Assembly: GCA_965641885.1 (NCBI GenBank)
Contig: OZ282574.1
Coordinates: forward strand, 496,001 to 560,000
Source of the DNA: Pseudophaeobacter sp965641885
Lineage (GTDB): Bacteria; Pseudomonadota; Alphaproteobacteria; Rhodobacterales; Rhodobacteraceae
Direction of reading: 5' to 3'
Length of the DNA stretch: 64,000 bases
In this document: in pieces, positions 34,071-42,541 of the stretch
How positions within the stretch are numbered: the first letter of the stretch is position 1
Layout: each line of letters begins with the position of its first letter
Notes under the pieces: model-generated
What the model was told of the DNA's origin: nothing
The model's input: only the letters and a program-made list of their open reading frames with translations
Database searches by the model: none
Position numbers and translations under genes: made by a program

Positions 34071-36008
34071 CTAGAAGTCCTGCCACTTCCCCTCACCACT
34101 GACGGCAGCGGTGCTCGTCTGGGATTGCGACTCGTCTCCCCAATCCAAATAGTCTTGGGTGACAGGCTCTGGGGCGGCAGTTTTTTTAGTAGCTGATGAC
34201 AAAGACACCGGGGGGCCGCCCTGAATTTTGAACCCAGCCACCACCTCGGTGAGTTTGACCGCGTCGGCTTTGAGCAGATACCCTGCGGCGGTGGATTGCT
34301 CCACCATAGCGGCGTTCTGCTGGGTTACCTGATCTAGCTGGGTGACGCCGATATTGATTTCTGCCAGGCCGGTAGATTGCTCGACAGCGCCTTCGGTAAT
34401 GTCAGAGACCAGCTCGGAAATCTCGTTGACCCGTCCGACGATAGTGTTGAGCGCCGCGCCGGCCTTGCCAACCAGATCAACGCCCCGGCCAACCTGTTCA
34501 GCGCTGGCGTTGATCAGCACCTTGATCTCCATTGCGGCCTCAGACGAGCGTTTCGCAAGGCCGCGGACTTCGGAGGCGACCACAGCAAAGCCACGGCCCG
34601 CTTCACCGGCGCGCGCCGCTTCGACACCAGCATTCAGGGCCAACAGGTTGGTCTGAAAGGCGATGTCGTCAATCACGGTGATGATTTGCCCGATATGGCT
34701 GGAAGAGTTCGAGATTTCAGTCATGGCGGAGACGGCGTTCTGCACCACTTCCTCACTGCTTTTTGCCTCATGCTTGGCCTCGTCCATGGTGCTTTCGACG
34801 CTGCGGGCACCGTCGGCGGCGGCTTTGACCGATACGGTTAGCTGATCCAGCGCCGCTGCTGTCTGTTCCAGTGTGGCGGCCTGACTCTCGGTGCGATGCG
34901 ACAGATCATCCGAGGCCTGGCTGATCTCTGCCGCACCGTTGCTGATGGAGCCGGAGGCCTGAATGACCCGGGAAACCGTGCCGGAGAGCGTGTCGATTGT
35001 CAGGTTGAAATTTTGCCGTAGTTTTTCATGCGACCCGGAGAATTCGGCGTCGATGTGCTGCGAGAAATCGCCGCGTGAAAGCCTGACCAAACCCGAGCTG
35101 AGATGCTGAACAACGTCGTGCTGTTCCTGCTGCAGGGCGGCGCGGCGGTCTTCGCCCTCGCGGGCCTGCAGCAGATCCTGTTGCAGCGTCACCAGGGCTT
35201 TGCCAATTTTGCCGATCTCGTCGCCGCGCGTCGCAGCCCGGATCTCGGTATTCAGTTCGCCCTTTGAGACGGCGGCAATATCGGTGCAGATGCGATCAAT
35301 GGGGCGGGTGACAGAACGGGCGACAACGATGGAGACGACGAGCAGAAGGCTGCCTGCGAGGCCAAGGGCGATCAGGATGTTACGGGACAAAGCCTGCGTG
35401 TTGGCCAGAACAGTGTCGACATTGCGCCGCACTTCGATCACGCCGCGCAGATCCCCCAGTTGCCAGTCTGTCTTGGGCGATGCGGCATGCGTGTTGTGAC
35501 AGGCGACGCAGACCTCAGAGGTCATGTGGTCGCCAACAGCAACCCGCAGGACGGTGCTGCCATCCACAATTTCGGTCTGCTGGAATATGGCGTTGGGATC
35601 CTTGGACAGCGCCTCCCAGGCCTCTGTCATAAAGGGGTCGGTGGGGCGCTCGGCGCGATTGTCAAAGGGGAAGGGGCTATAGAGCGCCAGACTGGTTTGC
35701 GCGCCGGTCAGAAGCGCGCTGACGTCATGGACCAGAGTGGCAGGCAGGGGAATCACGCTGGGGTCGTCTTGATGCGCAATGCCTGCGGACAGCCCGGCTG
35801 CGCCGTTCACATCACGGATCACATGTTTGGTGTAGTAGCCGCGGATGAGCTTGATCTGGTTTGCCGTCTGGGCCGCCGCCTCGGTTGCAGCAACAATGGC
35901 ATTGTCCCGCAGGGCCCCGGGCAGAAACAGCCCAGCCAGCAGCAGGCTCAAACACAGACAGAGGGGAATTGGCATCGCCAATTTGAACAGAAGAGAATTT
36001 TTATTCAC
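34071..36008 (-). CDS. Methyl-accepting chemotaxis protein with periplasmic c-type haem domain
   Basis: A 645-residue chemoreceptor. Signal-anchor helix at 8-30; periplasmic Tll0287-like (DUF3365) domain at about 35-205 with a haem-c motif CVACH (Cys167, Cys170, His171); second transmembrane helix at 211-230; HAMP; a long cytoplasmic signalling domain with the hairpin tip around DDIAFQTNLLALNAGVEAARAGEAGRGFAVVASEVR. The C-terminus GKWQDF matches the xWxxF tether for CheR/CheB. It probably senses redox state, oxygen or a haem ligand outside the membrane. The start is GTG 36008, preceded by GAAGG. No other chemotaxis gene is in the window. Confidence 0.93.
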   Translation of the reverse strand: MNKNSLLFKLAMPIPLCLCLSLLLAGLFLPGALRDNAIVAATEAAAQTANQIKLIRGYYTKHVIRDVNGAAGLSAGIAHQDDPSVIPLPATLVHDVSALLTGAQTSLALYSPFPFDNRAERPTDPFMTEAWEALSKDPNAIFQQTEIVDGSTVLRVAVGDHMTSEVCVACHNTHAASPKTDWQLGDLRGVIEVRRNVDTVLANTQALSRNILIALGLAGSLLLVVSIVVARSVTRPIDRICTDIAAVSKGELNTEIRAATRGDEIGKIGKALVTLQQDLLQAREGEDRRAALQQEQHDVVQHLSSGLVRLSRGDFSQHIDAEFSGSHEKLRQNFNLTIDTLSGTVSRVIQASGSISNGAAEISQASDDLSHRTESQAATLEQTAAALDQLTVSVKAAADGARSVESTMDEAKHEAKSSEEVVQNAVSAMTEISNSSSHIGQIITVIDDIAFQTNLLALNAGVEAARAGEAGRGFAVVASEVRGLAKRSSEAAMEIKVLINASAEQVGRGVDLVGKAGAALNTIVGRVNEISELVSDITEGAVEQSTGLAEINIGVTQLDQVTQQNAAMVEQSTAAGYLLKADAVKLTEVVAGFKIQGGPPVSLSSATKKTAAPEPVTQDYLDWGDESQSQTSTAAVSGEGKWQDF

Positions 36009-36029
36009 TTAAACGGACCTTCTATACAC

Positions 36030-36047
36030 CCGAGCGCTAGCGCTCGG
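36030..36047. promoter_or_regulatory. 18-bp perfect palindrome before the chemoreceptor start
   Basis: CCGAGCGCT-AGCGCTCGG has no spacer and lies 22 nt upstream of the GTG of the minus-strand chemoreceptor gene. It could be an operator or an RNA hairpin near the ribosome binding site. The gap 36009-36407 contains this, an AT-rich stretch near 36130-36150 and the rpe terminator, but no gene. Confidence 0.5.
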
Positions 36048-36254
36048 ACCATCTGCCTGTGGGCAGGCCCGAGCATGATTGATCCTGCTCTGATGAGGCA
36101 AAACGACAGGGTCAGAGTGACTTGATTCGGTAAATTTATTTTTAAATTGAAATATCTTCTTTGAGTTCAACCTGGTCTCATGCTGCGATCTGGGGGTGTG
36201 TCGGGGGCGGATAACGCGCGAAAGGGCAGGTAAAAACGGCAGGCAATGTGGCAT

Positions 36255-36286
36255 AAAAAAAGGGAGCAGACCCAGTGGTCCGCTCC
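36255..36286 (-). terminator. Rho-independent terminator downstream of rpe
   Basis: Read on the minus strand: GGAGCGGACC, loop ACTG, GGTCTGCTCC, then TTTTTTT. The 10-bp stem has one mismatch (36263-36272 with 36277-36286) and the T-tract is at 36255-36261. It lies about 120 nt after the rpe stop. Confidence 0.85.
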
Positions 36287-36407
36287 GCTCAATATTATGG
36301 CGCACAGGGGGCGGTCATGTGATTGCTACGCCGCCAGTGGCCATTGGCCTTGTTGTCCGGTTTTCCTGCGATCTGAGATCTGTGTGGAAGGTCTGCGTAG
36401 AAGGTCT

Positions 36408-37097
36408 TTATGCCCAATGACCCTGCGCGGCGTCGCGGATTTTGCGCATGTTTTCGCCGTAAACCTCAGGGGTCGAGACCGATCCGCCTTTGAACACGGC
36501 AGAGCCAGCTACCAGCACGTCAGCGCCGGCCTCAACCACCAGCGGTGCGGTTTTGGGATCAACCCCGCCATCAATCTCAATATGCACGGGACGGTCGCCA
36601 ATCATCTGACGCAGCTGGCGCACCTTTGCGGTCATATCGATGAATTTTTGGCCGCCAAAACCGGGGTTTACCGTCATGACACAGACCAGGTCCGTGAGAT
36701 CCAGAAGATGCGCGACCGCCTCGGCGGGGGTGCCGGGGTTGAGGGCAACACCCGCCTTCATCCCAGCCGCACGGATGGCCTGCAGGGTGCGGTGAATATG
36801 TGGGCCAGCCTCGATATGGGCCGTGAGCACATCGGCGCCAGCATCTGCATAGGCGTCGATATAGGCATCCACCGGAGAGATCATCAGGTGCACATCCATC
36901 ACGGTTTTGACGTGGGGGCGGAAGGCTTTGACCGCCTGCGGGCCAAAGGTGAGGTTGGGCACAAAATGGCCATCCATCACATCCACATGTACCCAGTCGG
37001 CACCCTGGGCCTCGATGGCCTGGATTTCCTGGCCAAAGTTAGCGAAATCAGCTGACAGGATGGAGGGGGCGATCTTGATCTTGCGGTCAAAGGACAT
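36408..37097 (-). CDS. rpe: Ribulose-phosphate 3-epimerase
   Basis: A 229-residue TIM barrel: IAPSILSADFANFGQEI, GADWVHVDVMDGHFVPNLTFGP (metal-binding His/Asp), VDVHLMI (as MDVHLMI), MTVNPGFGGQKFI and EIDGGVDPKTAPLVVEAGADVLVAGSAVF. It interconverts ribulose 5-phosphate and xylulose 5-phosphate in the pentose phosphate (or Calvin) pathway. The conserved start fixes ATG 37097. It is divergent from the phosphonate transporter operon and has its own strong terminator. Confidence 0.96.
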   Translation of the reverse strand: MSFDRKIKIAPSILSADFANFGQEIQAIEAQGADWVHVDVMDGHFVPNLTFGPQAVKAFRPHVKTVMDVHLMISPVDAYIDAYADAGADVLTAHIEAGPHIHRTLQAIRAAGMKAGVALNPGTPAEAVAHLLDLTDLVCVMTVNPGFGGQKFIDMTAKVRQLRQMIGDRPVHIEIDGGVDPKTAPLVVEAGADVLVAGSAVFKGGSVSTPEVYGENMRKIRDAAQGHWA

Positions 37098-37282
37098 AGG
37101 GCTGCTTCCTTGTGGAAAGGCAAAAGAGGGGCGTTCAGCCGCCATATAGCCTCTTGCCGGCGATATGCACAGGGGCAGTTTGTGGGCCACAAAGCCGCAG
37201 AGCTTTACAAAACCTTCACCGCATCGACACAAATCGTTTGATTGGCCAGCGTAGTCAGTCCCCGAAACGAAGGGGACCGATT

Positions 37283-38095
37283 GTGCTGCGTATCGACAAA
37301 CTGACCAAACGCTTTGGCGACAAGATTGCGGTGGATACCGCGACACTGGATATCGACAAGCCCTGCATGATTGGGGTGATTGGACGCTCGGGGGCGGGGA
37401 AATCGACCCTGCTGCGGATGATCAACCGCCTGTCTGACGCAAGCGAGGGGCGCATCCTGTTTCAGGACCGTGATATCACCACGCTGAAGGGGCGCGACAA
37501 ACGGGCCTGGCAGTCGGACTGTGCGATGATCTTTCAGCAGTTCAACCTGGTGCCGCGCATGGATGTGGTCTCGAATGTGCTGCATGGCACACTCAATCGC
37601 CGCTCCACCTTTGCCACCATGTTCAACCTGTTCCCGATGGAAGACATCCACACCGCCATCGACATTCTTGACCGGCTGGGGATTGCGGAACATGCCGCCA
37701 AACGGGCCGAGGCCCTGTCGGGTGGTCAGCAGCAGCGGGTCGCGATTGCGCGGGCCCTGATGCAGGACCCCAAAATCATTCTGGCGGATGAGCCCATTGC
37801 CTCGCTTGATCCGATGAATGCCCAGACCGTGATGGAGGCGCTGCGCCGCATCCACGAAGAGGACGGCCGCACGGTGATTGCCAACCTGCACACGCTGGAC
37901 ACTGCCCGACGCTACTGCGACCGGGTCGTGGGCATGCGCGATGGCCGCATCGTCTTTGACGGCTTGCCCGAACAGCTGACCACCGGCGTTGCCCGCGAGA
38001 TCTATGGCGCCGATGCCACCTTCTCGGAAGCGGCAACCTCGACCGAGATCGAAACACTGGAACAGACCATTCGTGCCGAGATGGCCGGGGTCTGA
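37283..38095 (+). CDS. phnC: Phosphonate-type ABC transporter ATP-binding protein
   Basis: A 270-residue ABC ATPase. Walker A is GRSGAGKST, the Q-loop FQQFNLV, signature LSGGQQQRVAIARAL, Walker B IILADEPIASLD, then the H-loop region NLHTLDTARRYCDRVVGMRDGRIVFDG. The insert TLNRRSTFATMFNLFP is typical of PhnC. It drives import of phosphonate, phosphite or a related phosphorus compound. The start is GTG 37283 behind AAGGGGA; upstream frame has no family content. It begins the phnCDEE operon. Confidence 0.93.
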   Translation: MLRIDKLTKRFGDKIAVDTATLDIDKPCMIGVIGRSGAGKSTLLRMINRLSDASEGRILFQDRDITTLKGRDKRAWQSDCAMIFQQFNLVPRMDVVSNVLHGTLNRRSTFATMFNLFPMEDIHTAIDILDRLGIAEHAAKRAEALSGGQQQRVAIARALMQDPKIILADEPIASLDPMNAQTVMEALRRIHEEDGRTVIANLHTLDTARRYCDRVVGMRDGRIVFDGLPEQLTTGVAREIYGADATFSEAATSTEIETLEQTIRAEMAGV

Positions 38096-38166
38096 CACTC
38101 ACAGAAACACCCACTTTCATCACCCGCACCCGATGGGGGGACGGGAAACTTAACCGGAGAAATACG

Positions 38167-39069
38167 ATGAAAAAACTGCTGCTGGCCGCGCTGGCCTCTA
38201 CTGCTCTCACTACGCCTGTCATGGCTGAAGAAATCACCCAGTTCCGCATTGGCCTGTTGGGTGGCGAGAACGCTCAGGACCGTTTGAACAACAACGAGTG
38301 CCTGCGCGAAAAGACCGAAGAACTGCTTGGCGTGGAAACCAAACTGTTTGCCCCTGCCGACTATAACGGCGTGATCCAGGGCCTGCTGGGCGGTACGCTC
38401 GACATGGCCTGGCTTGGCGCGTCTGGCTATGCCAAGACCTATCTTTCAGACCCCGAAGCGGTTGAGCCGATCCTGGTCAAAGTCAACAGCGATGGCGGCT
38501 ACGGCTACTACTCTGTTGGGTTTGCCCGCAAGGACAGCGGCATTACCTCGCTTAAAGACATGCAGGGCAAGACCTTTGGCTTTGGCGATCCCAACTCCAC
38601 CTCCGGCTTCCTGATCCCCTCGATCGAGATCCCCGAAGTGACCGGCGCCACCATGACCTCGGGTGACTATTTTGGCGAAGTCAAATTCTCCGGTGGTCAC
38701 GAGCAGACCATCGTTGGCGTCAACAATGGCGACTTTGACGCAGGCGTGTCCTGGGCCGATGGTCTGGGCAACTGGGAAGACGGCTACAACTCGGGCGCCC
38801 TGCGTCGCGCTGTGGATGCCGGCCTTGTCGACATGAACGACCTGGTAAAGATCTGGCAGTCCAAGCCGATCCCCGAAGGCCCCATCGTTCTGCGCAAAAG
38901 CCTGCCTGAGGACGTAAAGGTGAAATTCACCGCCCTGATGGCCTCGCTGCCCTCGATGGATCCGGAATGCGCCTATGGTGTGCTCTCGGGTGAGGCCAAA
39001 GGCGTGATGCCAATCGGCCATGACGCCTATCAGGTGATCATCGAAGCCCGCCAGCTGAAGTCCAACTAA
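38167..39069 (+). CDS. phnD: Phosphonate-type ABC transporter substrate-binding protein
   Basis: A 300-residue periplasmic binding protein: signal peptide MKKLLLAALASTALTTPVMA (cleavage after residue 20), then FRIGLLGGENAQDRL, MAWLGASGYAKTY, FARKDSGITSLKDMQGKTFGFGDPNSTSGFLIP (the conserved STSG anion-binding stretch) and SWADG. It binds a phosphonate-type ligand. CCGGAG precedes the ATG. It is followed by a hairpin/T-tract before the permease genes. Confidence 0.94.
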   Translation: MKKLLLAALASTALTTPVMAEEITQFRIGLLGGENAQDRLNNNECLREKTEELLGVETKLFAPADYNGVIQGLLGGTLDMAWLGASGYAKTYLSDPEAVEPILVKVNSDGGYGYYSVGFARKDSGITSLKDMQGKTFGFGDPNSTSGFLIPSIEIPEVTGATMTSGDYFGEVKFSGGHEQTIVGVNNGDFDAGVSWADGLGNWEDGYNSGALRRAVDAGLVDMNDLVKIWQSKPIPEGPIVLRKSLPEDVKVKFTALMASLPSMDPECAYGVLSGEAKGVMPIGHDAYQVIIEARQLKSN

Positions 39070-39088
39070 GGCCTTAGCGATACATTTG

Positions 39089-39124
39089 CGGGGTTCGGGT
39101 GTCACACCCCGGACCCCGTTTCTT
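39089..39124 (+). terminator. Hairpin plus T-rich run between phnD and phnE1
   Basis: An imperfect stem between CGGGGTTCGGGTGT and ACACCCCGGACCCCG (39089-39118) is followed by TTTCTT. It starts 19 nt after the phnD stop and can lower read-through into the permease genes. Confidence 0.65.
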
Positions 39125-39177
39125 AAAGCAGCCCTGGGTCTGGTTCCGGGCTGCGCATTTTCAAATTCAGGACGGCA

Positions 39178-40050
39178 ATGATGGCAGATCTGACCGCAGC
39201 GCCTCTCACGACCGCGGATATTCACGCGCAATACGGCGAGATGACCCGGCGCAAGCGCCTTTATGGGGGCATACTTCTGTTGCTGTTTGTTGCGCTGATG
39301 GCCGCGGGGTTTCGCACCGCTGACAACCGCAACGCAGGCTCGTTTCGCGACGGCATTGCCCATGTCTTTGACTATCCGGCAGAGGTGCTGGCAGAGGCTG
39401 GCGAGAAGCTGGCGCTGTTGCCCGGACATCTGATCAGTTTCTTCCCGGCTCTGATTGAAACTCTGAACATTGCCGCCGCCTCGACCCTGGTGGGGTTGGT
39501 CTTTGGTACCCTGCTGTCGCTGCTGTCGACGCGGGGCATGGCACGCTGGCCCCGGCTTATACCGCTGTTTCGTCGTATCATGGATATCTGCCGCGCCATT
39601 CCCGAGATCGTCATCGCACTGGTGCTGATCTTCCTGCTTGGCGGCGGGCCAGTGCCGGCGATGATTGCCATTGCCATTCACACGGCAGGCGCGCTGGGCA
39701 AGCTGTTTTCCGAGGTGAACGAGAACGCCTCGCTGAAACCCGTCGAGGGCTTGGAATCTGCCGGAGCCAGCTGGGGGCAGCGCATGTGGCTGGGGGTGAT
39801 CCCGCAGGTGGGGCCGAACTATGTGAGCTACGCATTGCTGCGCTTTGAGATCAACATTCGTGCCTCGGCGATCCTTGGTTTTGTGGGGGCTGGCGGCATT
39901 GGCTATGAGCTGAAGAACGCCATGTCCTGGGGGCAGGGCCGCTACGACGAGGCCGCTGCCATCTTCCTTTTGTTGTTTATCACTATCACCGTGGTCGATC
40001 AGATCTCGGGGCTGTTGCGTGACCGCCTGATCCATGGAGCCAAGGCATGA
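39178..40050 (+). CDS. phnE: Phosphonate-type ABC transporter permease 1
   Basis: A 290-residue integral membrane protein with about six hydrophobic segments. The EAA-type coupling loop lies in SLKPVEGLESAGASWGQRMWLGVIPQVGPNYVSY, and the domain ends with INIRASAILGFVGAGGIGYEL, a typical PhnE motif. ATG 39178 and ATG 39181 are adjacent; AGGA upstream fits either. It overlaps the second permease gene by ATGA. Confidence 0.93.
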   Translation: MMADLTAAPLTTADIHAQYGEMTRRKRLYGGILLLLFVALMAAGFRTADNRNAGSFRDGIAHVFDYPAEVLAEAGEKLALLPGHLISFFPALIETLNIAAASTLVGLVFGTLLSLLSTRGMARWPRLIPLFRRIMDICRAIPEIVIALVLIFLLGGGPVPAMIAIAIHTAGALGKLFSEVNENASLKPVEGLESAGASWGQRMWLGVIPQVGPNYVSYALLRFEINIRASAILGFVGAGGIGYELKNAMSWGQGRYDEAAAIFLLLFITITVVDQISGLLRDRLIHGAKA

Positions 40051-41414
40051 CTATTATTGAGGCCACTGTGTCGCCCGTTCTGCTGAAGCAGGATATCGAT
40101 CGTCTGTTTCTGAAAAAGAAGCTGTTCAATTTTGCCCTGCCTGCGCTGCTGCTGGTCTATCTGGCCTATGTTTTTGTCGCCTTTGATATGGCCGGGCTCT
40201 GGCAGCGTGTCAGCTGGCAGAACGCCCAGACTCTGGTCAGCGACAGCTACAGCTACAAGACCCATGTGACGCGGGACAATCGTGACGCCTCGGTCTCGGT
40301 GGCGATCGAGGGAGAGCGCAAGGGGCGCTACCCGGCAGGACAAAGCCCCGAGTGGGTCACGCTGGGGGAAACCACAGTGATTGATCTGGAAGGCGGCCAT
40401 CTGGTGCGCTTTGGGCCCGCTGACATTGAATATGACATCCCCGGCTATGGGCTGGTGCGTGCCACTCCCCAGGGCAGTAAGGGCGTGCAGGTTGAATTGC
40501 CAGCGGGCGAGGTGCCAGACTGGATCAGCGTCTCAAAGAACCGCCTGGCGATCAAGACCGAAGCCGGGCGCCTGACTGTAACCCGCAACCGCTCTGAGGT
40601 GTTTCGCTACTTTGCCGGCTGGGAGCTGTTCTTTTTCACCCTCGACAGCCCCTATCACGGGCTGGGTGTGGGAGAGCTGCTGAGCCGCGCAGCTACTGGC
40701 GAGGCGGGGGCGATCCTGCATGACTTCTGGACCAACAAGATGTGGCGGCATCAGGACGTGGCCTGGGCCATTGCCGAGACCCTGCTGATGGCCTTTCTCG
40801 GCACCATTGGTGCGGGCATTGTGGCGCTGCCCCTGGCCTTTCTGGCGGCGCGCAACTTTAACCCGCTGGGACCTGCGCGCTTTGTCATGCGCCGGATCTT
40901 TGATTTTGTGCGCGGCGTTGACTCGCTGATCTGGACTGTGGTGCTGGCGCGGGCCTTTGGGCCGGGTCCTCTGACCGGGGCGCTGGCGATTTTGGTCACG
41001 GACACGGGCACCTTTGGCAAGATCTTTTCTGAAGCACTGGAGAATGTCGATGACAAGCAGATCGAGGGGGTTGCCTCGACCGGGGCCAAACCGGCGCAGC
41101 GGTATCGCTTTGGGGTGATCCCGCAGATCACGCCGGTGCTGCTGAGCCAGCTGTTGTATTTCCTCGAATCCAACACGCGGTCGGCAACCATTATTGGCGC
41201 CATCACGGGCGGCGGCATTGGCCTGCTGCTGACGCAGGCGATCATCACGCAGAAAGACTGGGAAGAAGTGGCCTATTACATCGTGCTGATCATCCTGATG
41301 GTGATGCTGATGGATTGGCTGTCAGGCTGGCTGCGGCGACGCCTGATTAAGGGCGAGGGCGGCAGGGAAAAGCGCAAAAGTCGCGCGGCGGGCAAGGCCT
41401 TCTTGTTGCCCTGA
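40047..41414 (+). CDS. phnE: Phosphonate-type ABC transporter permease 2, long form
   Basis: A 455-residue permease. After the first membrane helix (about 30-50) comes a hydrophilic region of about 140 residues, probably periplasmic and absent from short PhnE proteins. The transport domain starts near residue 235 and has ENVDDKQIEGVASTGAKPAQRYRFGVIPQ (coupling loop) and ESNTRSATIIGAITGGGIGLLL. It forms the heteromeric membrane channel with the first permease. The C-terminus is basic. The gene is followed 100 nt later by an acetyltransferase gene. Confidence 0.91.
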   Translation: MTIIEATVSPVLLKQDIDRLFLKKKLFNFALPALLLVYLAYVFVAFDMAGLWQRVSWQNAQTLVSDSYSYKTHVTRDNRDASVSVAIEGERKGRYPAGQSPEWVTLGETTVIDLEGGHLVRFGPADIEYDIPGYGLVRATPQGSKGVQVELPAGEVPDWISVSKNRLAIKTEAGRLTVTRNRSEVFRYFAGWELFFFTLDSPYHGLGVGELLSRAATGEAGAILHDFWTNKMWRHQDVAWAIAETLLMAFLGTIGAGIVALPLAFLAARNFNPLGPARFVMRRIFDFVRGVDSLIWTVVLARAFGPGPLTGALAILVTDTGTFGKIFSEALENVDDKQIEGVASTGAKPAQRYRFGVIPQITPVLLSQLLYFLESNTRSATIIGAITGGGIGLLLTQAIITQKDWEEVAYYIVLIILMVMLMDWLSGWLRRRLIKGEGGREKRKSRAAGKAFLLP

Positions 41415-41514
41415 AGCTCTGCCCCGTGAACTCTATCCTATGCAGAACAAACCCTATTTTGAAAGCCCTGGTCGTCCTATCTAAACGGCCGGGGCATAGT
41501 CTGGAGACCGAGCC

Positions 41515-42129
41515 TTGGCACGATTGTCAGCTGACACGCCGTTTATTCACCCCGATTGCCAGATCAGCACCAGCAGCTTTGGTGCCTATGTCGAAATTGG
41601 CGCGGGCAGCCGGATCGCCAACAGTGCGTTTGGCGACTATTCCTACTGCGACCGCGGCTGTGACATCGCCAATGCGCAGGTGGGAAAGTTCTCGAACATC
41701 GCCAGTTCGACGCGCATTGGAGCCACGGATCATCCTATGGAGAAGGCCTCGCTGCACCATTTTCACTATCGCTCGGCCCTTTACTGGGATGATGTTGAGG
41801 ATGACGCAGACTGGTTTGCCCTGCGTGCCGGGCGCAAAGCGCATATCGGACATGACACCTGGATTGGGCATGGGGCTTTGATCAAACCAGAAGTGACCAT
41901 TGGCCACGGCGCAGTGGTTGCGTCGGGAGCGGTGGTGACCAAGGATGTCGCACCCTATACGATTGTAGGTGGCAACACGGCGCGACTGATCCGTCGTCGC
42001 TATAGCGAAACGGTGGCCGAGCGCATGATGGCGCTGGCCTGGTGGGACTGGGACCACGAGCAGCTCCGGGATGGCCTTCCCGATTTTCGCAGCCTGAGCG
42101 CCGAGGCGTTTTTGGAGAAATATTCCTGA
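41515..42129 (+). CDS. Hexapeptide-repeat acetyltransferase associated with phosphonate metabolism
   Basis: A 204-residue left-handed beta-helix transferase of the DapH/xenobiotic acetyltransferase type: repeats through GAYVEIGAGSRIANSAFGDYSYC, VGKFSNIASSTRIGATDHPMEKASLHHFHYRS and IGHDTWIGHGALIKPEVTIGHGAVVASGAVVTKDVAPYTIVGGNTARLIRRRY. The HPMEKASLHHFHYRS stretch matches the subfamily found with phn genes (TIGR03308-like by recall). It may acetylate an aminophosphonate or a C-P lyase intermediate. The start is TTG 41515 with GGAG 9 nt upstream. No C-P lyase genes are in the window. Confidence 0.85.
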   Translation: MARLSADTPFIHPDCQISTSSFGAYVEIGAGSRIANSAFGDYSYCDRGCDIANAQVGKFSNIASSTRIGATDHPMEKASLHHFHYRSALYWDDVEDDADWFALRAGRKAHIGHDTWIGHGALIKPEVTIGHGAVVASGAVVTKDVAPYTIVGGNTARLIRRRYSETVAERMMALAWWDWDHEQLRDGLPDFRSLSAEAFLEKYS

Positions 42130-42188
42130 AAATGGGTCTGCACCTTCTGCATGCCCCGCCTGCCTGTCCCCGCGTTGCAAACATGGGC

Positions 42189-42274
42189 AAGGGGGGCTCC
42201 CGCGCCTGAAGGGTGGACTGGCTTTGCCAGTGTCCCCCCTGTCAGCCTTGGGCCCGGCGCCGCTTACGCGGCGC
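42189..42274 (+). repeat. Dispersed palindromic repeat, copy 2 (plus orientation)
   Basis: It starts AAGGGGGGCTCCCGCGCC, has an internal CTGGC-TTT-GCCAG hairpin and ends TTGGGCCCGGCGCCG with a GCGCCGC-TTAC-GCGGCGC hairpin. It is related to the elements at 11668-11758, 42423-42496 and 56122-56236. Confidence 0.7.
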
Positions 42275-42422
42275 AAAAGTGACCTGCTGAGACGCTTCTG
42301 AAGGGCAGGTATGCCCCACAGAAGCCTTTTTGAGTATACTCTGGCAGAGACACCTCAAGGGTAAACCCTGCCTGCGGCAGGGCCGCTGGGGCGGCCCTTG
42401 ACCTGTCCCCGCCGAAAAGGAA

Positions 42423-42496
42423 GGGCGCCGCGAAAGCGGCGCTGGGCCCAACGGGAGGAGAGCCCGCAGGGCGCGACCGACGGGCGGGAGCCCCCC
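42423..42496 (-). repeat. Dispersed palindromic repeat, copy 3 (minus orientation)
   Basis: In reverse it reads GGGGGGCTCCCGCCCG, a GC-rich middle, then TTGGGCCCAGCGCCGC-TTTC-GCGGCGCCC. With copy 2 it forms an inverted pair around 42275-42422. The whole gap 42130-42541 has no gene that I can support. Confidence 0.7.
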
Positions 42497-42541
42497 GTCC
42501 CGGTTTCTCCGTCCCGGTTTCTTGGTCCGAGCCTCTCTTTC

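Noticed and set aside
37203..37220. Possible Pho box (CTTTACA-AAAC-CTTCACC) before phnC
   Set aside because: The spacing of the two 7-mers is right, but they match the PhoB consensus CTGTCAT in too few positions.
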